In this document: piece after piece, positions 34,526 to 41,408 of the stretch
How the letters are laid out: each line of letters begins with the position of its first letter
How positions within the stretch are numbered: the first letter of the stretch is position 1
Origin: Pedobacter sp. PLR
GTDB lineage: Bacteria; Bacteroidota; Bacteroidia; Sphingobacteriales; Sphingobacteriaceae
DNA length: 64,000 nt
Assembly (NCBI RefSeq): GCF_026239675.1
Contig: NZ_JAPIVQ010000003.1
Coordinates: 682,001-746,000 of the forward strand
Reading direction: 5' to 3'
Program-made: the position numbers and the translations under genes
The notes under the pieces: model-generated
The model's input: only the letters and a program-made list of their open reading frames with translations
Database searches by the model: none
What the model was told of the DNA's origin: nothing

Positions 34526-34560
34526 AAAAGGGCCTTGATTTTTAGAATCAAGGCCCTTTT
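34526..34560. terminator. Bidirectional terminator between IMPase-family and NifU-type genes
   Basis: A perfect 15-base stem joins 34526-34540 and 34546-34560 around a 5-base loop, with A/T ends on both sides. It serves the genes ending at 34506 (+) and 34577 (-). Confidence 0.92.
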
Positions 34561-34576
34561 GGTATGCTTTGTTTTT

Positions 34577-35128
34577 TTATAAAGCTTCAGATACTACTTC
34601 TTTCACTTCAGGAACCATACGTTGTAGTAAATTCTGGATACCAGATTTTAACGTAATGGTAGAAGATGGACATCCACTGCATGAACCTCTAAGTTCTACG
34701 GTTACGATACCATCATCAAATGATTTATAACTGATAGCACCACCATCTTGCTCTACTGCCGGACGAACATAGTCGTGCAGGATTTGCTGAATCTTGATTT
34801 CGATATCTGTTCCTGTAAATGCCGGAGCAGCTTCGTCAGTTTCTTCTTTGATTTTATATTCTGATTCTACTGCGCCCTTTACGAATTCTTTAAGAATTGG
34901 CTCAATATCTGCCCATTCTGCGTCTTCGGTTTTGGTGATCGTTACAAAGTTACTTGCAAAAAAAACGCCGTTTACAAAGTTGAACTTGAACAGTTCCTTT
35001 GCAAAAGGAGATAGCTCAGCACTCTCTTTAGTCGCAAAATCTTCGCTGCCATTGATCAATAGTTTATTGACCATAAATTTCATGGTGGCAGGATTAGGGG
35101 TTTGTTCTGTATATACGTTGATCGTCAT
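34577..35128 (-). CDS. NifU/Nfu-type iron-sulfur cluster scaffold protein
   Basis: The 183-residue protein has an Nfu N-terminal domain (about residues 4-88: TEQTPNPATMKFMVNKLL, FVNGVFFASNFVTITK) and a NifU C-terminal domain (about 108-180) with the cluster-binding RGSCSGCPSS (Cys150, Cys153) and VEQDGGAISY. Such proteins carry 4Fe-4S clusters to target enzymes in the cytoplasm. Many clients are visible here, including LutA/LutB and MtaB. The gene stands alone between a terminator and purB. Confidence 0.94.
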   Translation of the reverse strand: MTINVYTEQTPNPATMKFMVNKLLINGSEDFATKESAELSPFAKELFKFNFVNGVFFASNFVTITKTEDAEWADIEPILKEFVKGAVESEYKIKEETDEAAPAFTGTDIEIKIQQILHDYVRPAVEQDGGAISYKSFDDGIVTVELRGSCSGCPSSTITLKSGIQNLLQRMVPEVKEVVSEAL

Positions 35129-35205
35129 TGTCTTTTTTTCTTACAAAAATAAATAATTCAAAGCTGCAAATTAAGGTATCGATGTCTGTTTTAGGTCATT
35201 AATTC

Positions 35206-36552
35206 CTAGAAGACACCGGTATAGTTAAAAGGGGTAATGTGCTTTAATTCAGCTTTTATGGTTTCGTTTACGTCTAAACCATCAATAAAGGTGGCCATTG
35301 TATCCGCTGTTATCTTTTGATTGGTACGTGTAAGGTCTTTTAAGGCCTCATAAGGATTCGGGTAAGCTTCTCTTCTCAATACCGTTTGAATCGCTTCTGC
35401 TACCACTGCCCAGTTGTTTTCAAGGTCAGCAGCAATCGCATCATTGTTCAGGATGATTTTGTTTAATCCTTTAAGCGTAGAAGACATCGCAATTACGGTG
35501 TGTGCCATCGGAACACCTACATTTCTCAATACCGTAGAATCGGTAAGGTCTCTTTGTAGACGGGAGATCGGTAATTTTGCAGCGAAGAATTCAAATAAAG
35601 CATTGGCCAGACCAGCGTTTCCTTCTGCATTTTCGAAATCAATAGGATTCACTTTATGTGGCATTGCCGATGAACCTACTTCTCCTTCTTTAATTCTTTG
35701 TTTGAAGTAGTTTTTAGAGATATAAGCCCAGATATCACGGTCAAGGTCAATAATGATGTTGTTGATACGTTTTAATGCATCACATTGTGCAGCAAACTGA
35801 TCATAATGTTCAATCTGAGTCGTGTGTTGTGCACGTGTTAAGCCCAATACTTCATTTACGAAGTTATTAGAGAAATCTACCCAGTTAACGTTTGGATAAG
35901 CAATATGGTGCGCATTAAAATTACCGGTAGCACCGCCAAATTTTGCGCTGTTAGGGATGTTTTTTAAGTTATTTAACTGGATTTCTAAACGTTCTGCAAA
36001 TACCAGAAATTCTTTACCCAATTTAGTAGGTGAGGCTGGTTGTCCGTGGGTAAATGCCAATAAAGGAACAGCTGCCCATTCTGTTGCCAGTTCTTTAATC
36101 TTGCTGATTAAATTACTGATGTTTGGATAATACACTTCATTTAAGGCCAGCTTAAAAGTGTATGGAATTGCAGTATTGTTGATGTCCTGAGAAGTTAATC
36201 CGAAATGGATAAATTCTTTGTAATCCTGGAAGCCTAAATCATCGAATTGTTTTTTGATGAAATATTCTACCGCTTTCACGTCATGGTTGGTTACTTTCTC
36301 AGTGTCTTTAATCTCCTGAGCATGTACATCTGAGAATTGCTCATGAATCAGGCGTAATTTTCCATAATTCGCTTTATCAAATTTCGCTAATCCAGGTAGT
36401 CCGATTTCACATAGTGAAATGAAATACTCAACTTCTACATATACCCTGTATTTAATTAGGGCAGATTCAGAAAAGTACTTAGACAGGCTTTCAGTTGTAT
36501 TTCTATAACGGCCATCTATTGGAGATATAGCTTGTAATGGTGATAAATTCAT
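35206..36552 (-). CDS. purB: Adenylosuccinate lyase
   Basis: The 448-residue enzyme starts LSPLQAISPIDGRY, as PurB does, and has the fumarase/aspartase superfamily signature GSSAMPHKVNPIDFEN at about residues 292-307. It also has the catalytic-His region FAHGQP-like TFTHGQPASPTK (about 165-176) and TSQDIN near residue 123. It acts at two steps of purine synthesis: SAICAR to AICAR, and adenylosuccinate to AMP. The sequence resembles the long E. coli PurB type. It is followed on the same strand by the NifU-type gene after 77 bases. Confidence 0.96.
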   Translation of the reverse strand: MNLSPLQAISPIDGRYRNTTESLSKYFSESALIKYRVYVEVEYFISLCEIGLPGLAKFDKANYGKLRLIHEQFSDVHAQEIKDTEKVTNHDVKAVEYFIKKQFDDLGFQDYKEFIHFGLTSQDINNTAIPYTFKLALNEVYYPNISNLISKIKELATEWAAVPLLAFTHGQPASPTKLGKEFLVFAERLEIQLNNLKNIPNSAKFGGATGNFNAHHIAYPNVNWVDFSNNFVNEVLGLTRAQHTTQIEHYDQFAAQCDALKRINNIIIDLDRDIWAYISKNYFKQRIKEGEVGSSAMPHKVNPIDFENAEGNAGLANALFEFFAAKLPISRLQRDLTDSTVLRNVGVPMAHTVIAMSSTLKGLNKIILNNDAIAADLENNWAVVAEAIQTVLRREAYPNPYEALKDLTRTNQKITADTMATFIDGLDVNETIKAELKHITPFNYTGVF

Positions 36553-36639
36553 GGGTATTAAGATTGTTTACGGTCGCGAAGTTACGTATTATTAGCCGTT
36601 TTTGGGAATGGAAGCCGCGCTAATTGAATTTCAGGGCAT

Positions 36640-36675
36640 AAAAAAAGGCTTTGGAGTGAACCAAAGCCTTTTTTT
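36640..36675. terminator. Terminator of the first small lipoprotein gene
   Basis: AAAAAAAGGCTTTGG (36640-36654) pairs with CCAAAGCCTTTTTTT (36661-36675) around a 6-base loop. On the minus strand it ends the lipoprotein gene finishing at 36692. Confidence 0.9.
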
Positions 36676-36691
36676 ATGAAGTTAATTAAAA

Positions 36692-36904
36692 CTAGTGAGC
36701 AGCTGGTTTCTCAGCTTCAGTAGTAGTTTTAACAACTGTATCTTTTACTGTAGAGTCAACAACTGAAGTATCAACAGTAGTAACAACTGCACCTGAATCA
36801 GTAAGTGTAGTGTCAGTAGATTCACCTGTTTTTTCTGATGAACATGCTGCTACTGATAAAGTGATTGCTAATGCTGCGAAACCTAATTTAAATGCGTTTT
36901 TCAT
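36692..36904 (-). CDS. Small Thr/Asp-rich lipoprotein (copy 1)
   Basis: The start is placed at the ATG at 36904, giving 70 residues: signal peptide MKNAFKLGFAALAITLSVAA with lipobox VAAC (Cys21), then a low-complexity mature part rich in Thr, Val, Asp and Ser (SGAVVTTVDTSVVDSTVKD). It is nearly identical to the product of 37407-37622 over the first 60 residues, differing mainly at the C-terminus (TEAEKPAAH). No function is known. It is likely anchored in the outer or inner membrane and disordered. It is too short to classify, but the two-copy conservation supports that it is real. Confidence 0.85.
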   Translation of the reverse strand: MKNAFKLGFAALAITLSVAACSSEKTGESTDTTLTDSGAVVTTVDTSVVDSTVKDTVVKTTTEAEKPAAH

Positions 36905-37130
36905 TATATTTTGTTTAAATGTTAAATAATCAATTTTGTAGATTAATACCCTAAATCCTAAAAGGTAACCCCGATTCTTCAAATATTTTTTATTTTTTTT
37001 TAAAATAAATATTGACCGGCCTTAAATAGGTGGTGAATGCGTTGTGGATAAGGGGCAGGTAGTGTTTTTTTTCAGAGCGTCCTGTCTTAGGGATATGAGA
37101 TAGCTGATATTGTGCTGTTATAGTGGTTCT

Positions 37131-37224
37131 GGTTGCCGAAGGCTTGCTGAAGAGTTGATGAGGATCTGATTAAGGATTTCCCCTAATCAATTGTCGCGAA
37201 CCCCTCAGCAAGCCTTCGGTAACC
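37131..37224. repeat. Inverted repeat with 20-base arms
   Basis: GGTTGCCGAAGGCTTGCTGA (37131-37150) is the reverse complement of 37205-37224 except for one base. The 54-base interior contains a smaller imperfect hairpin (GATTA...TAATC, 37168-37188). It has no T-run, so it is not an ordinary terminator. It could be a REP-like repeat, a small non-autonomous element, or a structured RNA. Confidence 0.85.
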
Positions 37225-37252
37225 CTTAAACAGCGAGCGGTACTATAGCATC

Positions 37253-37271
37253 CGTATACCAACAGTATACG
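37253..37271. repeat. Short inverted repeat CGTATAC/GTATACG
   Basis: CGTATAC (37253-37259) and GTATACG (37265-37271) form a perfect pair around a CAACA loop. A further GTATACGG occurs at 37343-37350. This could be a protein-binding site; no binding protein is suggested by the sequence. Confidence 0.6.
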
Positions 37272-37354
37272 ATCAATGGATAGCGTTTCCCTGATGAATC
37301 TCCTTTATCTTACTTTGTGTATCCTCAAAAAGGTTGGGAAAAGTATACGGCAAC

Positions 37355-37388
37355 AAAAAAGGTGCTGGAAAATTCCAGCACCTTTTTT
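37355..37388. terminator. Terminator of the second small lipoprotein gene
   Basis: AAAAAAGGTGCTGG pairs with CCAGCACCTTTTTT across 37355-37388 around a GAAAATTC centre. It is the counterpart of the hairpin at 36640-36675 but with a different core. Confidence 0.88.
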
Positions 37389-37406
37389 GTTATTAGCCTT
37401 TTGAGC

Positions 37407-37622
37407 TTATTTTTTAACAACTGTATCTGTAGCAACAGTAGTAGTTTTTACAGTAGTATCTTTTACTGTAGAATCAACAACGTTAGTATCAACTGTAGTT
37501 ACAACAGCACCTGAATCAGTTAATGTAGTATCAGTTGATTCACCTTTTTTTTCTGATGAACAAGCTGCTACTGATAAAGTGATTGCTAAAGCTGCAAAGC
37601 CTAATTTAAATGCGTTTTTCAT
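37407..37622 (-). CDS. Small Thr/Asp-rich lipoprotein (copy 2)
   Basis: The 71-residue product has the same signal peptide and lipobox as copy 1 (MKNAFKLGFAALAITLSVAAC), a Lys for Thr change after SSEK, and the same SGAVVTTVDT core. It ends in a Thr/Val/Lys tail (TTTVATDTVVKK) instead of TEAEKPAAH. The upstream DNA is also shared with copy 1, so the pair arose by tandem duplication of a whole gene unit. Function unknown. It is divergent from the ECF sigma factor gene, with 209 bases between the starts. Confidence 0.85.
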   Translation of the reverse strand: MKNAFKLGFAALAITLSVAACSSEKKGESTDTTLTDSGAVVTTVDTNVVDSTVKDTTVKTTTVATDTVVKK

Positions 37623-37831
37623 TATAATTCTATTTTAAATAATTAATTAATTTTGCAGATTAATACCTGAAAGATTAAAAGGTAACCCAGCTAATTCAAA
37701 AAAAATAAAAAAAAATATTTGACGAATCCGGAAGGGCAGACGTTATATATAAGGTATTAGGGGAAAGATCAGAAAAAGTATTTTTTTTTGGTTAACATTG
37801 GGTTACCATTCACGTATAAATGTATTAATTG

Positions 37832-38398
37832 GTGAGTAATAAGTTAAGCAGTTCAGTTCCAACAGATAGAGAGGTAGTTTTAGGGGTACTAAATGACTCG
37901 GAAGATACGCTAAATAAACTGTACACCGGATATTTTCCGATGGTACTGCAGTTTATCCTTAATAATAACGGTGATGAAGATGATGCAAAAGACGTGTATC
38001 AGGAAGGAATCATCGTATTATATAATAAAATTAAGGGCGGAAATTTTGAATTGAGCAGTAAACTAAAGACCTATATATACTCAGTTTGCAGAAGAATATG
38101 GTTGAAAAAGCTTTCGCAGGAAAGTCGGAAAACCAATAACATCTCAGACTTTGAGGATATCATGGCAGTAGAGGTAGATTTGGAACAACATGAAGAAAAA
38201 GATCAGCAGTTTGATAAAATGAACGATGCGCTTCTTCATCTTGGTGAGCCTTGCAAAACCATTATTCAGGATTTTTACATCAACAGTCTCTCTATGCAGG
38301 ACATTTGTGAGAAGTTTGGCTATACCAATACGGATAATGCCAAAACTCAAAAATATAAATGCTTACAGCGGCTGAAGAAATTGTTTTTTCAAGTATAA
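37832..38398 (+). CDS. ECF-type RNA polymerase sigma factor
   Basis: The protein (188 residues from the GTG at 37832; a TTG at 37829 is the only alternative because a stop codon lies directly upstream) has sigma-70 region 2. This runs through LNKLYTGYFPMVLQFILNNN and EDDAKDVYQEGIIVLYNKI (about residues 30-72). Region 4 is near the C-terminus (MQDICEKFGYTNTDNAKTQKYKCLQRLKKLF). It directs RNA polymerase to a specific promoter set. The next gene starts 7 bases after its stop and begins with an anti-sigma-like domain, so the two form a sigma/anti-sigma pair. The regulated genes are unknown. Confidence 0.88.
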   Translation: MSNKLSSSVPTDREVVLGVLNDSEDTLNKLYTGYFPMVLQFILNNNGDEDDAKDVYQEGIIVLYNKIKGGNFELSSKLKTYIYSVCRRIWLKKLSQESRKTNNISDFEDIMAVEVDLEQHEEKDQQFDKMNDALLHLGEPCKTIIQDFYINSLSMQDICEKFGYTNTDNAKTQKYKCLQRLKKLFFQV

Positions 38399-38405
38399 AG
38401 GTGAT

Positions 38406-39494
38406 ATGAGAAACGAGATTGAGTTAGAGGGGATAATTGAAGATTATTTAAATGGTAAGCTTTCTGAGGAAGAAAGAGTAGCTTTTGAGCAGCTTCGCAA
38501 GAATGATCCCATAGTGGACCATAAGGTGGTTGCGCATAAAGTTTTTCTGGAATCTCTGGGAGACTATGCCAATATGATGGATTTAAAAGCGAAAATGGAT
38601 CGCGCCCACGCAGAAATTGATGTGGATGCTTTAACAGAGGCATTAAGGCCACATCCTTCTTATATCGTTAACTTATGGCGTAAAAATAAGGCAGCCATTG
38701 CTGTTGCCGCGTCTTTTATCCTGTTAACGGTGGTAACCGTGTATTCTATACAGCAAAATACCAAACAAAGTGGTAGTGTAGAGCTGGTAAGCAGGGAACT
38801 GACGAAAATTAAAAATTCTCAGAGTAGCCTGATCAGAATTATCAATTCTAAAAACACACCTAAAAATGTGAAACCTGCCAATTTTGGAGGAACAGGATTC
38901 GCCTTAACCGCCAATGGTTATTTGCTAACCAACCTGCATGTAGTAGATGGCGCAGACTCTGTATATGTTCAGGACAATAAAGGTGAATCTTATAAAGCTA
39001 AAGTAGTGAGAACAGATTCTCAATACGATCTGGCCATTCTGAAAATTACAGACCCTTCATTTAGCCCGCTTTCTAACCTTCCTTACCGATTGAAACAAAG
39101 CGGAATAGGAATGGGTGATGTAGTTTATACATTGGGATTCCCTAAAGATGATGCGGTGTTTGGCGAAGGTTATGTGAGTTCAAAAACAGGTTATAACGGT
39201 GATACAACACAGTATCAGGTGGCCATTCCTGTGAATCCTGGTAATAGCGGTGGTCCATTATTAGACCATCAGGGTAATATCATCGGTGTGATCTCTGCTA
39301 AGGAGAAACAGGTAGATGGGGCTACATTTGCCATCAAATCGAAATATATTCAAGAGGCTTTAAACTCTATTCCTAATGATTCTTTAGGTAAAAAGGTAGC
39401 CTTCAATAAAAGAAACTCTTTACAAGGCCTGAGCAGAAATAAACAGGTCCAAAAAATACAGGATTATGTATTCATGATCAAAGTATACAAATAG
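38406..39494 (+). CDS. Membrane-anchored trypsin-like protease with anti-sigma-like N-terminus
   Basis: The 362-residue protein has three parts. Residues 1-92 are cytoplasmic and helical, with EDYLNGKLSEEERVAFEQL (12-30), which reads like the start of many Bacteroidota anti-sigma factors. Residues 97-114 form one membrane helix. Residues 155-330 are a trypsin/DegP-type protease domain with His178 (NLHVVDGA), Asp208 (YDLAILKI) and Ser281 (GNSGGPLL), so the triad is intact; no PDZ domain follows. It sits 7 bases after the sigma factor gene. It probably binds the sigma factor at the membrane and couples its release to a periplasmic proteolytic or folding signal; this mechanism is inference. Confidence 0.85.
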   Translation: MRNEIELEGIIEDYLNGKLSEEERVAFEQLRKNDPIVDHKVVAHKVFLESLGDYANMMDLKAKMDRAHAEIDVDALTEALRPHPSYIVNLWRKNKAAIAVAASFILLTVVTVYSIQQNTKQSGSVELVSRELTKIKNSQSSLIRIINSKNTPKNVKPANFGGTGFALTANGYLLTNLHVVDGADSVYVQDNKGESYKAKVVRTDSQYDLAILKITDPSFSPLSNLPYRLKQSGIGMGDVVYTLGFPKDDAVFGEGYVSSKTGYNGDTTQYQVAIPVNPGNSGGPLLDHQGNIIGVISAKEKQVDGATFAIKSKYIQEALNSIPNDSLGKKVAFNKRNSLQGLSRNKQVQKIQDYVFMIKVYK

Positions 39495-39514
39495 AAATTT
39501 CTTTATAATTCCTT

Positions 39515-39556
39515 AGAAGACCCTATAGCTGATCTCGCTGTAGGGTCTTCTTTTTT
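39515..39556 (+). terminator. Terminator of the sigma/protease operon
   Basis: AGAAGACCCTA (39515-39525) pairs with TAGGGTCTTCT (39541-39551), followed by a T-run to 39556. Confidence 0.9.
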
Positions 39557-39673
39557 AACCGCTTTTTTTATTTCGTTTATCTGGAGAGTTTTCTAGCTTT
39601 ATAGGGATAAGCCGGTATGGATTTATAGTGTTAGCCGGATTTAATCTAATGAGTAAGACCTAAATGTAAAGAC

Positions 39674-40585
39674 ATGGATTTTGGAAAAGTTTCTGATGAT
39701 GAACTTAATAGGGTAGACTTTAGTCTGCCGGCAGATGGGCTGCAAACGCCACAAACTTTAGCCGGCAAAAAAGCTGGCAATACGCCTGAGTTTTATGTAG
39801 GCTGCGCCAAATGGGGGAGGAAAGAATGGGTGAACATGATTTATCCACCCAAAACTAAAGAAGCTAATTTCCTGGATGAGTATGTGAAACATTTTAATTC
39901 CATTGAGCTAAATGCTGTGTTTTATAATCTTCCAAAGCCTGAACAAATCAGGAAATGGAAAGAAAAGGCTGCCATAAATGCCAGCAATGGTTTCTTATTC
40001 TGTCCGAAGTTTTCCCAAACCATTACCCATATGAAAAGACTAAAAGGAGCAGAAGAAGCAACTGACCTGTTTCTTTCCGGTATTTCCGAATTTGGAGAAT
40101 ACCTGGGGCCCTGTTTTCTGCAAATGGGTGATAATTTCGGGCCCAAAAACAAGGAAACCTTAGCGGCTTATCTCGAATACCTGGCCACCGATCTATCGGT
40201 ATTTGTAGAACTTAGAAACACAGAATGGTTCAACATTGAAAGTAACCGCAAACCACTTTTCGAAATGTTGGCCAGATTAAATAAAGGTGCTATCATTACT
40301 GACGCCAGTGGAAGAAGGGATGTGATCCATATGGAACTGACCATTCCCGAGGTCTTTATTCGCTTTGTAGGAAATGGGGCAGCGTTCAAAGCTTCTGATG
40401 AAGCGCGAATTGACGAATGGGTGAAACGTCTTAAAGTATGGCTGGATCAGGGCCTGGAAAAAGTCTATTTCTTCCTGCACCAACATGACGAAAAGGATAC
40501 GCCAATTCTGGCCGATTATACCATCAAAGCATTCAACAAACATCTGGGTAGCCAGCTCCCGGAGATTAATTTTTTAGGGGCTTAA
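39674..40585 (+). CDS. DUF72 (YecE-like) protein
   Basis: The 303-residue protein matches DUF72, a TIM-barrel family. It shows EFYVGCAKWGRKEWVNMIYP (about residues 39-58), FNSIELNAVFYNLPKPEQIRKW (75-96, quoted here only to note SIELN and FY), FCPKFSQTITH (about 111-121) and VFVELRNTEWF (about 176-186). The fold is related to endonuclease IV/xylose isomerase-like barrels, but no reaction is established. It is cytoplasmic and monocistronic. The preceding 39557-39673 stretch contains nothing but likely promoter sequence. Confidence 0.9.
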   Translation: MDFGKVSDDELNRVDFSLPADGLQTPQTLAGKKAGNTPEFYVGCAKWGRKEWVNMIYPPKTKEANFLDEYVKHFNSIELNAVFYNLPKPEQIRKWKEKAAINASNGFLFCPKFSQTITHMKRLKGAEEATDLFLSGISEFGEYLGPCFLQMGDNFGPKNKETLAAYLEYLATDLSVFVELRNTEWFNIESNRKPLFEMLARLNKGAIITDASGRRDVIHMELTIPEVFIRFVGNGAAFKASDEARIDEWVKRLKVWLDQGLEKVYFFLHQHDEKDTPILADYTIKAFNKHLGSQLPEINFLGA

Positions 40586-40674
40586 AATTGAGAAATTACA
40601 TAAGATTCACAATTATTCTAAAAAGTATACTAGATTTGTAGATATTATAATTTATACCCTAAAACCACAACATT

Positions 40675-41310
40675 ATGAGTTTAAGAATAGGGGACGTAGC
40701 GCCCAACTTTAAAGCAGAAACTTCTATCGGTAACATTGATTTTTATGAATTCTTAGGAGATAGCTGGGGCGTTTTATTCTCTCATCCGGCAGATTATACT
40801 CCGGTATGTACTACTGAACTTGGCCGTACGGCTTCCTTAAAAGGGGAATTTGAAAAAAGAAATGTAAAAGTGCTGGCCCTGAGTGTAGATTCAGCAGAAT
40901 CGCATAAAGGATGGATCAGAGATATCAATGAGACACAAGATACCACTGTAGAGTTCCCGATCATTGCTGATGAAGATAAAAAGATCGCAGATCTTTATGA
41001 TATGATTCACCCTAATGCTTCAGAAACATTAACTGTACGCTCTTTATTTGTGATTTCACCGGATAAGAAAGTGAAATTGATGCTGACTTATCCAGCTTCT
41101 ACCGGCAGGAACTTTGACGAAGTATTGAGAGTAATTGATTCTTTACAGCTGACTGCAAATTATAGTGTTGCTACTCCGGCAGATTGGAAAGATGGTGATG
41201 ATGTAGTGGTAATGAACAGCATTAAAACAGAAGATATCCCTGCTAAATTTCCAAAAGGACATAAAGTGATCAAACCTTATCTAAGAATGACTCCTCAGCC
41301 AAATAAATAA
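40675..41310 (+). CDS. 1-Cys peroxiredoxin (Prx6 type)
   Basis: The 211-residue protein has the peroxidatic motif HPADYTPVCTTEL with Cys45 and contains no second cysteine. It has the long C-terminal region (residues 150-211, with VVVMNSIKTEDIPAKFPKGH) that marks the Prx6 subfamily. It reduces hydrogen peroxide and alkyl hydroperoxides using an external thiol. The gene stands alone between the DUF72 gene and a terminator. No OxyR-type site was recognised. Confidence 0.95.
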   Translation: MSLRIGDVAPNFKAETSIGNIDFYEFLGDSWGVLFSHPADYTPVCTTELGRTASLKGEFEKRNVKVLALSVDSAESHKGWIRDINETQDTTVEFPIIADEDKKIADLYDMIHPNASETLTVRSLFVISPDKKVKLMLTYPASTGRNFDEVLRVIDSLQLTANYSVATPADWKDGDDVVVMNSIKTEDIPAKFPKGHKVIKPYLRMTPQPNK

Positions 41311-41344
41311 AGGTTGATTTATTTCTGAAGTTTTTATTTCATAA

Positions 41345-41381
41345 CAATGGCCCCGGGATTCAGAGAATTTTGGGGCCATTG
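41345..41381. terminator. Hairpin between convergent peroxiredoxin and DUF2723 genes
   Basis: CAATGGCCCC (41345-41354) pairs with GGGGCCATTG (41372-41381), with a small inner ATTC/GAAT pair. T-rich sequence follows on the plus strand, so it mainly ends the peroxiredoxin transcript. Confidence 0.8.
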
Positions 41382-41408
41382 CATTTTAATTGTTTTTGGA
41401 CTTCAAAT

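Larger units (their letters stand above)
36905..37354. other. 450-base gene-free region between the two lipoprotein genes
   Basis: No convincing gene was found here. About 36905-37020 is the promoter/leader of lipoprotein copy 1 and resembles 37623-37730 upstream of copy 2. The centre holds a long inverted repeat (37131-37224) and a short palindrome (37253-37271). Confidence 0.7.

Noticed and set aside
37317..37514. 65-residue plus-strand frame overlapping the second small lipoprotein gene
   Set aside because: It is antisense to the lipoprotein and spans its terminator; the Ser/Asn-rich product mirrors the Thr/Val repeats.
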